From NCBI GenBank assembly GCA_000702525.1, contig JNIN01000001.1, forward strand, positions 1,684,501 through 1,748,500: a stretch of DNA of 64,000 nt, read 5' to 3'. The notes beneath the pieces are model-generated. The model was not told the origin of the DNA. It saw only the letters and a program-made list of their open reading frames with translations, and did no database searches. Below, in pieces: positions 38,801 through 45,657 of the stretch; the first letter of the stretch is position 1, and each line of letters begins with the position of its first letter. Made by a program: the position numbers and the translations under genes. Source of the DNA: Lachnospiraceae bacterium AC2012 (GTDB taxonomy: Bacteria > Bacillota > Clostridia > Lachnospirales > Lachnospiraceae).

Positions 38801-41638
38801 TCACCAACGACCAACTTTGGTGCAGGAACCAATGCTGCCTATATTGAATTTACCGGTACGGGAACGAATTATAGTGGAACGATTAAGCACTGGTATACAA
38901 TCAATGCCATTGACCTGTCGACATCAGCGACGGTAAGCATTGATAAGAGCAGTGCCGAATACACTGGTGCACAGATTGATCCGGTGATTAAGGTAACCGT
39001 TCCAATCAATGGTATGACAAATGCAGATGGTTCCCAGGCAACTTATGAACTTCAGGAGGGTACCGATTATACGATTACCCGAGATAGTTCTATGAAGAAT
39101 GCCGGAAATTATACCATCATCATCTCCGGTACAGGAACGAACTTTGTCAATACAAAGTCCATTACCTTTACGATTACACCAAGAAATCTGTCCCTCTATG
39201 ATGACACGAAGATTACAGCTGCCATCAAAGAGGCTAAGCAGAACAATGACTGGACAGGATCGCAAGTCACATTGACAGGAGATGATTTAGAAGTTGTAGA
39301 TACCGGTTTGGTTGAACCAAATCCATACGATTTGGTTTGCGATACGGATTACACGATTCGATGCACAAACAATGTAGATGCAGGTACAGCAATTCTTACG
39401 ATTACTGGTAAAGGCAACTACACGGGTTCGAGAGTACTGGAATACAATATTGGTGAATCGATTGAAGGTGCGGAAGTAACATTAGAAGGTTCTGGATATA
39501 CTTATGACGGAACGGAGAAGAAGCCGGGAATTGCAAGCGTAAGACTTGGCGATGAAACGCTGACAAGCGATCAGTATACGGTTACTTATGAAACAGATGT
39601 GATTCATAGAACATGGGATGAGGCGACCGGCACATCCGATGGTATGAAGACCGTAACCATTTCCGGAAATAGTAAGAAGGGATTCTATGGTTCTGTTACA
39701 AAGCAGTACGAAATTACACCGAAGACACTTAGTTCCGAGAATATCGTGATTAAGTTTAAGGATGGCGAGGATCCATTTTCTATGACATATACGGGTTCTG
39801 CACTTGAACCGGAAGTAGAAGTATATGACTACGAGATTAGCAAGACCGTTCCGATTGAAACTTATGACTACGATGTTTCTTATCGAAATAATGTAGAGAC
39901 AACACGTGATGGCAATCTGGCATACGTAGATATTAAGCTGAAGAACGATTATAACAATACCGATGCGATCGGTGCTTATTCAAAGGCGTTCAGTATCTCA
40001 CCACAGGCACTTTCTGAAGATGCAGGATATGTACTGTCGGTAGTGGATGATACGGATGGCTTAGATGACGGACGTTATCACTGGACGGGATCACCAATTA
40101 CACCAGAAGTTGTGCTTCGCGATCCGGATGGCAATATCATCCCACAGGAGCAGAACGGTGTGACAAATTACACCGTGAAGTATACGGGTGTAAGCAACGA
40201 TGGTTCGATGCTTCCAATCAACTCTGGTGCATGTAAGGCGACGATTGAAGGCGCGAATAACTTTGGCGGTGTGATGGATGTGGATTACATCATTTACTCT
40301 GACCTTAGTGTAGCGAACTCCGGAACAGGCGAGACAACCATCGAGATTCCTGAGCAGTTCTACCTGGGAGTGGATGGCGAATCGCTGCCAACACCGACAC
40401 CAACTGTTATCTCTGGTGGTAATGTGCTCGAGAGTGGCATTAACTTCGAGACAACATACACCTACGATGGAAATGTAGGACATGCGAAGATTACTGCAAT
40501 TGCAGATGGAACGAATAATTTCTATACGAATGATTACACTTGTGACTTTATCATGACAAGTGATACGGACAACTTGAAGTTGGACGGCGTGCAGGACGTA
40601 TACATCTACGATGGCAAAGAACATAATCCACTTCGCGATGAGTCAGCAAAGATTGTTTCCCCAAGTGGAACAACGTATGCAATCGATCCGGATAAGGTTG
40701 TCTACGAGAGATTGAAGGACGACTCAACTTATGAAACTACGGATGATTTCGTAAATGCAGGTACCATCCGTGCGACCGTTCCGCTGTCCGTTGGTGGCCA
40801 GGAAATCTCTGTGACAGCAACTTATACGATTCGACCAAAGACACTTCGAAATGGTGGAATTACGGTGAAGTTGATTTCCGAGGATTACTATAGCGGAAGA
40901 AACTTGACACCTTACCCATCTGTATTTTACGATACAGATACTGAAGATGATGCAAATGAGCTCATCGAACTTAAGAGAGGTACAGATTATACATTGTCTT
41001 ACTCAGATAATAAGTATCCGGGTCAGGCAGCAGTGGAGATTACAGGTATTGGAAACTACTCTGAATCAACGACAAGATGGTTCGGTATCGTACCGGCAGA
41101 TCCTGCAGGATTAAGTGGTACAGCAGTTTCAAGTACAGCAATCCAGCTCTCATGGAGAAAGGATTCCAGAGTTGATGGATATGTAATCTACGCAGTAGAT
41201 GGAACCGTACTTACACAGGTTGGTACAACGCAGAACAATACATACGCAGTAACGGGACTGGATTCCAGTACAACGTATACCTATGCGGTAGCAAGTTATG
41301 TAACCGTAGATGGTGTGACAAGCTATAGCGTACCAAAGAATGTGCAGGTAACAACGACGATTGCAACACCTACGGGAAATGGTACGTCATCCACAGCAAA
41401 ACAGGCTGTGCTTACACTTGGCGGCAATCCGGGAGAATCCATTAAGATTTATCGATCTACCTCTAGAAATGGTACGTATACACAGATTGCAACTGTACCG
41501 GCAGAGAAGGGAACCTATGTGGATTCCGGTCTGACATCAGGAAAGACGTATTACTATAAGCTTCAGGCTTATCGTCAGATTGATGGTTCCTGGTATGGAA
41601 GTACGATGTCTACACCATTTAGCGTTACAGTGAAGTAG
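32816..41638 (+). CDS. Giant secreted protein with about 25 MBG-like repeats and two Fn3-like domains
   Basis: A 2940-residue extracellular protein. A long signal peptide with a hydrophobic core (about 27-45) ends at VYA-49. An N-terminal domain (about 50-215) and a bacterial Ig-like unit (about 218-295) are followed by about 25 divergent repeats of 90-110 residues up to about 2755. Each repeat has the pattern Y-x-G-x-x-x-x-P, then G-x-D-Y-x-V-x-Y-x-N-N, then G-x-A-x-x-x-I-x-G-x-G-x-Y-x-G and ends in F-x-I, as in MBG-like adhesin repeats. Two fibronectin-III-like domains close the protein (about 2760-2850 and 2855-2940). There is no LPXTG motif or C-terminal membrane anchor. Ribosome site GGAAAGGGG before ATG 32816. 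A sortase gene follows 12 bp downstream. Role as adhesin or surface filament is inferred. Confidence 0.82.
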   Translation: MRESKMGFESNMRKYMRKNGGKRLKQCVSLILVFALLFTMWAPDLSVYADYNQTTLSGEMYDVSSGAQIGISAMSTASAYESIDTAYFTVQGDYADTVTYTASLYINNTDTSSGSATSGVHVTTVGGSADLQPGRDNRKEIAVDLTQNGKFYVAAGECYSVVIHISFNANDELTIFGYNSSSNVVGLLDDSGSGFDASENFVRTTTTSANSVDDTDITLTADKTVLATGEATNFTATLSPAYLRPIDYSVSGDGSVLDIDTSAGIVTAGASSGSETVTATVGSKTSSVTFYVVEASMSSTNYQFTGSEVQPDSNITVKCGSTTLVQGTDYDITYSDNVNPGTATAKITGKGTYSGYEKNLSFTINSISITGNIAVNAATIDTATSTVSAATIVYTNPDNASDTKTLEKDVDYTVTAVQQSAASDGITYKLTVNGIGGYTGSQNLTYKVAPSSSTPVDIGAMYTAKLSSQTYYAYTKTAIKPSKDDIAFYYKGTDTAVSSLTTAIRGTSGAGSADVLVSYGENINAGTGTITLTGQGRYTGEITIEFTIVENVISDSVASDEGTIGHVAIFIDGEEYDANNQKNYVHDGFEKKPNITAQVWNGSEYVDMQAGTDFGVEYRNNIDIGQATIAVNGLGSFSGTYNVNFNIIGDLANDSKITFKDSSYVNPVAGKAASTYTETFDGTAHTGVISAVQVGSKKLTKTSEGSTADGYYLTYTNNVNAGTATVRVNGTGIYAGMTVDVTFNISARPLSSTTDSINITDADTAYFYNGAEVKPTYTVVATLSAETTLVESQDYTASFSNNVDAGTATMTIEGKGNYSGTLSATYTINKLDISKATVTYTDSYVYTGSAITLSDLAITYNGVTIDSSNYTVSYTNNTQVGSKTDANPPTATITGKGDLTGEYIATFTISSQTLNGLKITAGGVETTNYGDGGSKRTTTYSETYDGKAHRPTIAVWNSTGSKQLTKGTDYSVTYTNNTNAGAVFNADGSLNASAPYAIITGKKNYAGSIVYVYFTINPRPITASAITVTDNIQIDATDLTSEDATAMTDGGKYIPTEKAMTLTDTGVMSADSEDTVLERGVDYTVVAGTGGATAGTENTVVVSGAGNYTGSREVSYAIGKDIGSSTVSLLKPSNGTKFTALTSSGLYDISYLGNVRPGVSITYQSDSDLASYVENDTTGKFEQKTASDISLSFDSAKGSLDGAGDYAAGSTVYMTATADASKLAYYGSVTVGYYIDTLSIEDASVSLTTFGEASGFSVDSSDAKTFHITYNGKDNTPVVATDVSACTFEVVSSLGGDLTSADYRITSSGVIKNAGTYTITLTGKKSYTGSITLTIIVDKANLGSADVVNYTSIPQSALEDGTLKNQVTSAASSKRFVFTQPDTVIYTGSPVTFQLYVWDTAIADETSDAGYYLLKTGNDNLTWSTSATDTAGTSPFTTVTNPGTKQTYLVAKADSNYTGYIPITVVVEQRVLSSDTITLNPSKVSDQLYDGTAKTPLDTMNVIYTNPEDKTQHVTLTQGTDYNVTYTPNVDPGLVTVTISAVPGNEYYSGTYTTTFGIYGDLSTSYYTKTLTTTTTGSDGNTTNLTYNLDSNGKIENFKSLITNKISVTDDKGNALTAGTDYTITVEDSYGNTATSTNGTTVTYETSESGSVQGLRGGEAAVYITGVNSKYYTGTVQIGTITLTADLSQATVDLSKNVYYYTGSNITVNPSVKLNGVTLQQGKDYKIVYDSVSEDGVVDVGKHSITIEALESSASFTGQITKDNIFTVKYNLNDAEMTLTPSEFVYDGTDKGESSGKVNVAVTVGGKKLTAGDDYILQYPDSDYTSAGQKTIVAKSTDATPYSAGSKSATFTIGKVNIENAIVTLDKANDTYTYTGLGITPQVSVTLTSGTTLTEGTDFKVDQYINNVNVAGKDSGLNTPTVVITGIGNYAGTIRKTFTITQADISNEDYVIANIDDNVDFAGIGNAVKPNYSLTNKATGKVLVEGEDYTVSNPSSPTTNFGAGTNAAYIEFTGTGTNYSGTIKHWYTINAIDLSTSATVSIDKSSAEYTGAQIDPVIKVTVPINGMTNADGSQATYELQEGTDYTITRDSSMKNAGNYTIIISGTGTNFVNTKSITFTITPRNLSLYDDTKITAAIKEAKQNNDWTGSQVTLTGDDLEVVDTGLVEPNPYDLVCDTDYTIRCTNNVDAGTAILTITGKGNYTGSRVLEYNIGESIEGAEVTLEGSGYTYDGTEKKPGIASVRLGDETLTSDQYTVTYETDVIHRTWDEATGTSDGMKTVTISGNSKKGFYGSVTKQYEITPKTLSSENIVIKFKDGEDPFSMTYTGSALEPEVEVYDYEISKTVPIETYDYDVSYRNNVETTRDGNLAYVDIKLKNDYNNTDAIGAYSKAFSISPQALSEDAGYVLSVVDDTDGLDDGRYHWTGSPITPEVVLRDPDGNIIPQEQNGVTNYTVKYTGVSNDGSMLPINSGACKATIEGANNFGGVMDVDYIIYSDLSVANSGTGETTIEIPEQFYLGVDGESLPTPTPTVISGGNVLESGINFETTYTYDGNVGHAKITAIADGTNNFYTNDYTCDFIMTSDTDNLKLDGVQDVYIYDGKEHNPLRDESAKIVSPSGTTYAIDPDKVVYERLKDDSTYETTDDFVNAGTIRATVPLSVGGQEISVTATYTIRPKTLRNGGITVKLISEDYYSGRNLTPYPSVFYDTDTEDDANELIELKRGTDYTLSYSDNKYPGQAAVEITGIGNYSESTTRWFGIVPADPAGLSGTAVSSTAIQLSWRKDSRVDGYVIYAVDGTVLTQVGTTQNNTYAVTGLDSSTTYTYAVASYVTVDGVTSYSVPKNVQVTTTIATPTGNGTSSTAKQAVLTLGGNPGESIKIYRSTSRNGTYTQIATVPAEKGTYVDSGLTSGKTYYYKLQAYRQIDGSWYGSTMSTPFSVTVK

Positions 41639-41650
41639 GGATAGCAAGAC

Positions 41651-43045
41651 ATGGAAGAATTGGATAAGAATGGCGTGAGTCTGGAACTGTCTGCTGCTGG
41701 AGTGGCGGCGGACAAGATGGCCAGAGCTAATGGTGCTTATGAGCACCCATCCAAAACAGAAGATAAAGACGTAGAAAAGCCCCGCAGAGATGCGGGGCTA
41801 GCGTCGTTACAGGAGGAAAGCGAAGTAACGACGGAAGAAACAAAACCGAAAGAACAAGGCAAAGAAGACCCGGAAGCGAGCGATAGAAAAGCGGAAGAAG
41901 CAAAAAAGGAAGAATCCGAAGAAGCATCGGAAGACGAGAAAAAGAATGCGAAATTTGTCATTGGGGATTTCACATTCAAGACATTCCACGAATATCGGGA
42001 TGCGCAGGAAGATGTAAAGAAGATTGAGCTGATTAACCGGGAGCTGGATATACATGATCCGGCGACAGCCGTGCGCCTTTACAATATGATTCGCGCGGGC
42101 GAGATTGCATTTAAGAGCCCGATTGGGGAACAGTTCTTCGATCATATTGCGGATATTGTTGCGGACCGTTCGGTAGGACTTCTCGAGGATCGTGCAGTCA
42201 TTGAAGAGGCCGACGATGCCGTGAAGAACCAGAAACGAATCGGTGCTGCGATTATTGGTCTGGCAGTACTTGCCTTTGCGTATTTTGGATATTCCGAACT
42301 CCATACGATGATGGAGACCAGACGAATGAGTAAATTGCAGGAGCAGGTCAGCGCGAGCGATTCCGGTGAATCTTATACCTATGAGAAATCCGATGCAGAG
42401 GATGCAGAGGAATCGAATGGGGAAACCAAGAAATGGAGCGATGCCTATGTCGATCCATCGACGCTTACGGTCATGGATAAGTTTGCGACATTGCAGGAGG
42501 AAAACGAGGATACGGCCGGATGGATTAAGATCGATGATACAGAAATCGATTATCCGATCGTGCAGACAGAGGATAATGAATATTATCTGTCGCACGACTT
42601 TGATAAGAATGAGGATTCTAACGGTACGCTCTTTGTGGATTCGCGATGCGACCTGGTAAATCCGACAACGAATACGATTATCTATGGTCATAATATGAAG
42701 AGTGGTCTGATGTTTGGTAGTTTGAAGAGCTATCTGGATGAGGATTACTATAATGACCATAAGACGATACATTTCAGTACGTTATATGAAGACCGTACTT
42801 ATGAGATTGTGGCGGTTTGCCTGTCGAAGGTGGCATATCAGGACGATGACAGCTATCGATATTACAATTTTATCGATGCAGCAAGCGATTCCGAATTCCA
42901 GGCGTTCTATGAGAATGTCCAGAGTTTATCGGTGTATGGAACGGATGTGGACCTCTCTTCCGACGATCAGTTGTTAACTCTTTCAACTTGTAATAGTTAT
43001 GTGGAAGATGGAAGGCTATTCTTAGTTGCAAAACGCGTGGAATAA
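41651..43045 (+). CDS. srtB: Class B-type sortase with large cytoplasmic N-terminal region
   Basis: Transpeptidase that attaches surface proteins, 464 residues, about twice the usual length. Residues about 1-95 are Glu/Lys/Ala-rich and probably disordered; about 97-180 look folded (FTFKTFHEYRDAQED, then LYNMIRAGEIAFKSPIGEQF); one membrane helix spans about 197-215; the sortase domain fills about 265-464. Catalytic residues are His347 (IIYGHNM), Cys447 (TLSTC) and Arg455, and the TLSTC-N-S-Y form is that of class B. With a single N-terminal helix, the catalytic domain is outside. Directly downstream of the giant protein gene and before the likely substrate at 43118. Confidence 0.88.
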   Translation: MEELDKNGVSLELSAAGVAADKMARANGAYEHPSKTEDKDVEKPRRDAGLASLQEESEVTTEETKPKEQGKEDPEASDRKAEEAKKEESEEASEDEKKNAKFVIGDFTFKTFHEYRDAQEDVKKIELINRELDIHDPATAVRLYNMIRAGEIAFKSPIGEQFFDHIADIVADRSVGLLEDRAVIEEADDAVKNQKRIGAAIIGLAVLAFAYFGYSELHTMMETRRMSKLQEQVSASDSGESYTYEKSDAEDAEESNGETKKWSDAYVDPSTLTVMDKFATLQEENEDTAGWIKIDDTEIDYPIVQTEDNEYYLSHDFDKNEDSNGTLFVDSRCDLVNPTTNTIIYGHNMKSGLMFGSLKSYLDEDYYNDHKTIHFSTLYEDRTYEIVAVCLSKVAYQDDDSYRYYNFIDAASDSEFQAFYENVQSLSVYGTDVDLSSDDQLLTLSTCNSYVEDGRLFLVAKRVE

Positions 43046-43054
43046 AGGTACAAT
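43026..43054 (+). promoter_or_regulatory. Sigma-A promoter of the BspA-like gene
   Basis: TTGCAA at 43026-43031, 17 bp, TACAAT at 43049-43054. The -35 lies within the last codons of the sortase gene. Confidence 0.6.
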
Positions 43055-43117
43055 TATACTATATGTAGTGGTAGTATACCCTTTTATAGATTTCTATTAT
43101 GAGTGGAGAATGAGTAC

Positions 43118-44668
43118 ATGAAAGTAAGTTCAAAAATTGGATGGGTACTGGTGGCACTATCTGTCGTATTAAGCGTATGGGTGCTGGCAGTCGGAAGAAC
43201 AGAAGCGTTAACAGAACAGACAGATTACGAAGTTGATGCATCAGGTAACTTGAACATCTATGACTCAGTAACGTCGATTGATGGTAGTTCGTTTGCGGGA
43301 CGTACAGATATCAAGCAGACAACATTTCCATCATCTATTGTGACAGTTGGTACTGGAGCATTTCAGGGTTGTACAGAATTGACTTCTGTCACACTGAATT
43401 CCGGGCTTCAGACAATCGGTGATCAGGCGTTTTATAATACAGGTATCGGAAGCATCACTATCCCGGCAACGGTAACATCGATTGGCGAGGGCGCATTCGA
43501 TGGATGTGATAGCTTAACTTCCATCAGTGTTGCATCCGGCAATAGTGCATATCGATCTTCTGATGGTGCACTTTACAATGCGGCAGGAACGAGATTGATC
43601 TTCGTGCCAAATGGTAAGGGCGGAAGCATTTCCATCGCAGACGGATGTACAACCATCGGTTCGGGAGCGTTTGCTGGAAATGGAATCACAGCGGTTACAC
43701 TTCCAAGCAGCGTCACAACGATTGAGACGGGAGCATTTGATGATTCTAAAGTAAGCACGATTTATATCTATAACACAGGAGCGTCCATTGGATCTCTGGG
43801 CAGTAGCGTTAGCACAATCTATGGTTATGCAGGTTCTACAGCAGAGACTTATGCGCAGGATAATCACATCACATTTATCGTACTTGGTAATTCAGGTGGT
43901 GGAGATGACCCTAGCCCTACTCCGGACCCAGATCCAGATCCTACTCCGGACCCAGATCCTACTCCGGATCCGGATCCAGATCCAGTAACCACATATACAG
44001 TTACCTTCAGCCTGGACGGTGGAAATATTGATGGAAGCACAGCAGATATCAATTACACAGTAGAAGAAGGCGGACATACAACGGTTCCGGCAGACCCAAC
44101 AAAGAGCGGCTATGTATTTGCCGGTTGGGGCGCAAATGTAGATGGCTATACGGTAGATAGCGATATTATGCAGAATGTTACCTTTACAGCAAAATGGGTC
44201 GCATCTACAACAAAGAAGGATTCCTATACCGTAGTATTTGATGTGAATGGTGGAGCAGAGCATTACGATGCGCAGACAGTATCGGAGGGCGCTTATGCGA
44301 CAAATCCAGGAACTCCAACAAGAAGCGGATATACCTTCGTTGGCTGGTATCATGGTGGTACGGCTTGGGATTTCAATGCAAATACAGTAACATCAGATAT
44401 GACATTGATTGCATGGTGGAAGAATAATGCAACGGGAACGGTAAGTAATGGTACTGGTGCAGCAACACTTGGAGCGGGTCGTTCCGGTGGCTCTGGTAGT
44501 GGTTCTGCAGGCGGTGGACATTCTTTGGATCAGACACCTACAACAGCAGATGGTGATTTAGATCCTAGACTTGCTTTATGTATGGCAATCTTCCTTGCAG
44601 GTGTTGGCGTATTGATTTATAGTCGCCAGACGAAGATGCAATTTTTGGCAAATCGAAATAAACGATAA
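43118..44668 (+). CDS. BspA-like LRR surface protein with InlB-type repeats and sorting-signal-like tail
   Basis: A 516-residue surface protein. Signal peptide about 1-30; BspA-type leucine-rich repeats about 45-250 (units such as IGEGAFDGCDSLTSI); a Pro-Asp-Thr spacer about 268-290; two InlB B-type repeats about 293-440 (GYVFAGW and GYTFVGWY); a Gly/Ser linker; then TPTTADG at 473-479, a hydrophobic segment at about 485-502 and a basic tail. The tail has the layout of a sortase signal, but with TPTTA in place of LPXTG. The adjacent class B sortase is the obvious enzyme. Start at 43118 follows GGAGAA by 7 bases; the GTG at 43103 overlaps that site. Confidence 0.82.
   Translation: MKVSSKIGWVLVALSVVLSVWVLAVGRTEALTEQTDYEVDASGNLNIYDSVTSIDGSSFAGRTDIKQTTFPSSIVTVGTGAFQGCTELTSVTLNSGLQTIGDQAFYNTGIGSITIPATVTSIGEGAFDGCDSLTSISVASGNSAYRSSDGALYNAAGTRLIFVPNGKGGSISIADGCTTIGSGAFAGNGITAVTLPSSVTTIETGAFDDSKVSTIYIYNTGASIGSLGSSVSTIYGYAGSTAETYAQDNHITFIVLGNSGGGDDPSPTPDPDPDPTPDPDPTPDPDPDPVTTYTVTFSLDGGNIDGSTADINYTVEEGGHTTVPADPTKSGYVFAGWGANVDGYTVDSDIMQNVTFTAKWVASTTKKDSYTVVFDVNGGAEHYDAQTVSEGAYATNPGTPTRSGYTFVGWYHGGTAWDFNANTVTSDMTLIAWWKNNATGTVSNGTGAATLGAGRSGGSGSGSAGGGHSLDQTPTTADGDLDPRLALCMAIFLAGVGVLIYSRQTKMQFLANRNKR
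43915..43985 (+). repeat. Short in-frame Pro-Asp/Thr-Pro repeat tract
   Basis: Imperfect tandem copies of a roughly 18-base unit (CCAGATCCTACTCCGGAC) encode alternating PD and TP dipeptides. Such tracts usually act as a cell-wall-spanning spacer and are prone to length change. Confidence 0.75.
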
Positions 44669-44672
44669 ATTA

Positions 44673-44703
44673 TTGTATACAAAAGCAAAAGAAATGCTAT
44701 AAT
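44673..44703 (+). promoter_or_regulatory. Promoter of the thiT riboswitch transcript
   Basis: TGCTATAAT at 44695-44703 is an extended -10; TTGTAT at 44673-44678 is a possible -35 with long 19-bp spacing. Confidence 0.55.
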
Positions 44704-44723
44704 CAAATAGAATTAAATAATGA

Positions 44724-44859
44724 TTGCTAGGGGTGCAGGAGCGCTGAGAGATCCAGTCGAAATGCTGGATTAACCCTTGAACTTGATCCGGTTTGTACCG
44801 GCGTAAGGAAGCAACGTGTAATCCTCCTAGCATGACATAATGTAAAGGGAGGATTTTTT
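44724..44859 (+). ncRNA. TPP (THI-element) riboswitch with intrinsic terminator
   Basis: The aptamer has the conserved blocks GGGGTGC (44730-44736), CTGAGAG (44744-44750), ACCCTTGAAC-TTGATCCGG (44773-44791) and the AAGGAAGCA end. Stem P1 is TTGCT (44724-44728) with AGCAA (44810-44814). The terminator is AATCCTCC (44820-44827) with GGAGGATT (44848-44855) plus a T run, and its right arm holds the ribosome site of thiT. TGCTAGG (44725-44731) can instead pair with CCTAGCA (44826-44832), giving an antiterminator when TPP is absent. Confidence 0.96.
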
Positions 44860-44860
44860 C

Positions 44861-45535
44861 ATGTCAATTTTTGCAAACGCAGTGACCGATGAGTATGGAA
44901 CAACATATGCATTGACAACTGCAGGTTACACAGCGTTGGTAATCCTTATGATTGCCGTTTTACTTGGAGGATGTGCTCTGTTTGGAACGAAAAAGCGCCT
45001 GAGTGCAAAGCAGCTTGCGTTTTCAGCAATGGCTGTTGCACTTGCGATGATGACATCTATGATCAAGCTGTTCGAGATGCCAATGGGGGGCTCTGTAACA
45101 CTATTCTCCATGTTGTTTATTGTTTTGATTGGATATTGGTTTGGCCTTGGAAATGGAATCACTGCCGCGCTCGCTTATGGGCTCTTACAGCTCGTGGTTG
45201 ATCCTTATATCATCAGTGTTCCACAGATGTTGGTAGACTATATTCTTGCCTTTGGAGCACTTGGACTTGCCGGAATATTCCATGGTAAGAAGCACGGTTT
45301 GGTGAAGGGTTACATTGTGGCAGTCTGCGGAAGATATTTCTTTGCAACACTTTCTGGTGTGATCTTCTTTGGAACAAGTGCGCCGGATTCCTTCCCGAAT
45401 CCACTCGTATATTCGCTCGCATACAATGGTGCATACCTGGGTGCAGAGCTTGTAATCACACTGATTGTTATCTGTCTGCCACCGGTATTACACGGTTTAG
45501 ATGTCGTAAAAAATCTTGCGGTAGCAGAAGCCTAG
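44861..45535 (+). CDS. thiT: Energy-coupled thiamine transporter, S component ThiT
   Basis: Substrate-binding membrane subunit of an ECF transporter for thiamine, 224 residues with an extra N-terminal helix before the six-helix core. The GRYFFATLSGVIFFG segment matches the conserved thiamine-binding region of ThiT, and the AxxxA motifs for docking the energy module are in the first core helix (AMAVALAMM). The shared ECF ATPases and EcfT are not in the window. The TPP riboswitch directly upstream confirms the substrate class. Confidence 0.95.
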   Translation: MSIFANAVTDEYGTTYALTTAGYTALVILMIAVLLGGCALFGTKKRLSAKQLAFSAMAVALAMMTSMIKLFEMPMGGSVTLFSMLFIVLIGYWFGLGNGITAALAYGLLQLVVDPYIISVPQMLVDYILAFGALGLAGIFHGKKHGLVKGYIVAVCGRYFFATLSGVIFFGTSAPDSFPNPLVYSLAYNGAYLGAELVITLIVICLPPVLHGLDVVKNLAVAEA

Positions 45536-45584
45536 AAGAGAAAAAACCCCTTAAAAGATACAAATAGATAAATGATACTGAGAA

Positions 45585-45620
45585 AAGGCCCGGAGCATTA
45601 GCTCCGGGCCTTGATACTTT
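45585..45620. terminator. Bidirectional terminator
   Basis: AAGGCCCGGAG (45585-45595) pairs perfectly with CTCCGGGCCTT (45602-45612) around a 6-base loop, between the convergent thiT and chemoreceptor genes. An A run precedes and T-rich sequence follows. Confidence 0.88.
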
Positions 45621-45657
45621 ATAGAAGTTGATAGATTACCGAATGGAATCGCGGTAT

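Noticed and set aside
41560-41638. LPXTG-type or TPTTA-type anchor at the end of the giant protein
   Set aside because: The C-terminus is the last strand of an Fn3-like domain; there is no motif, hydrophobic segment or basic tail.
41807-42772. 321-residue open frame on the minus strand across the sortase gene
   Set aside because: Shadow of the sortase frame; very Arg/Ile/Phe-rich low-quality translation with no ribosome site.
43915-43985. Possible CRISPR-like short repeats
   Set aside because: The repeats are in frame, encode PD/TP dipeptides and have no unique spacers, so they are a protein spacer tract.
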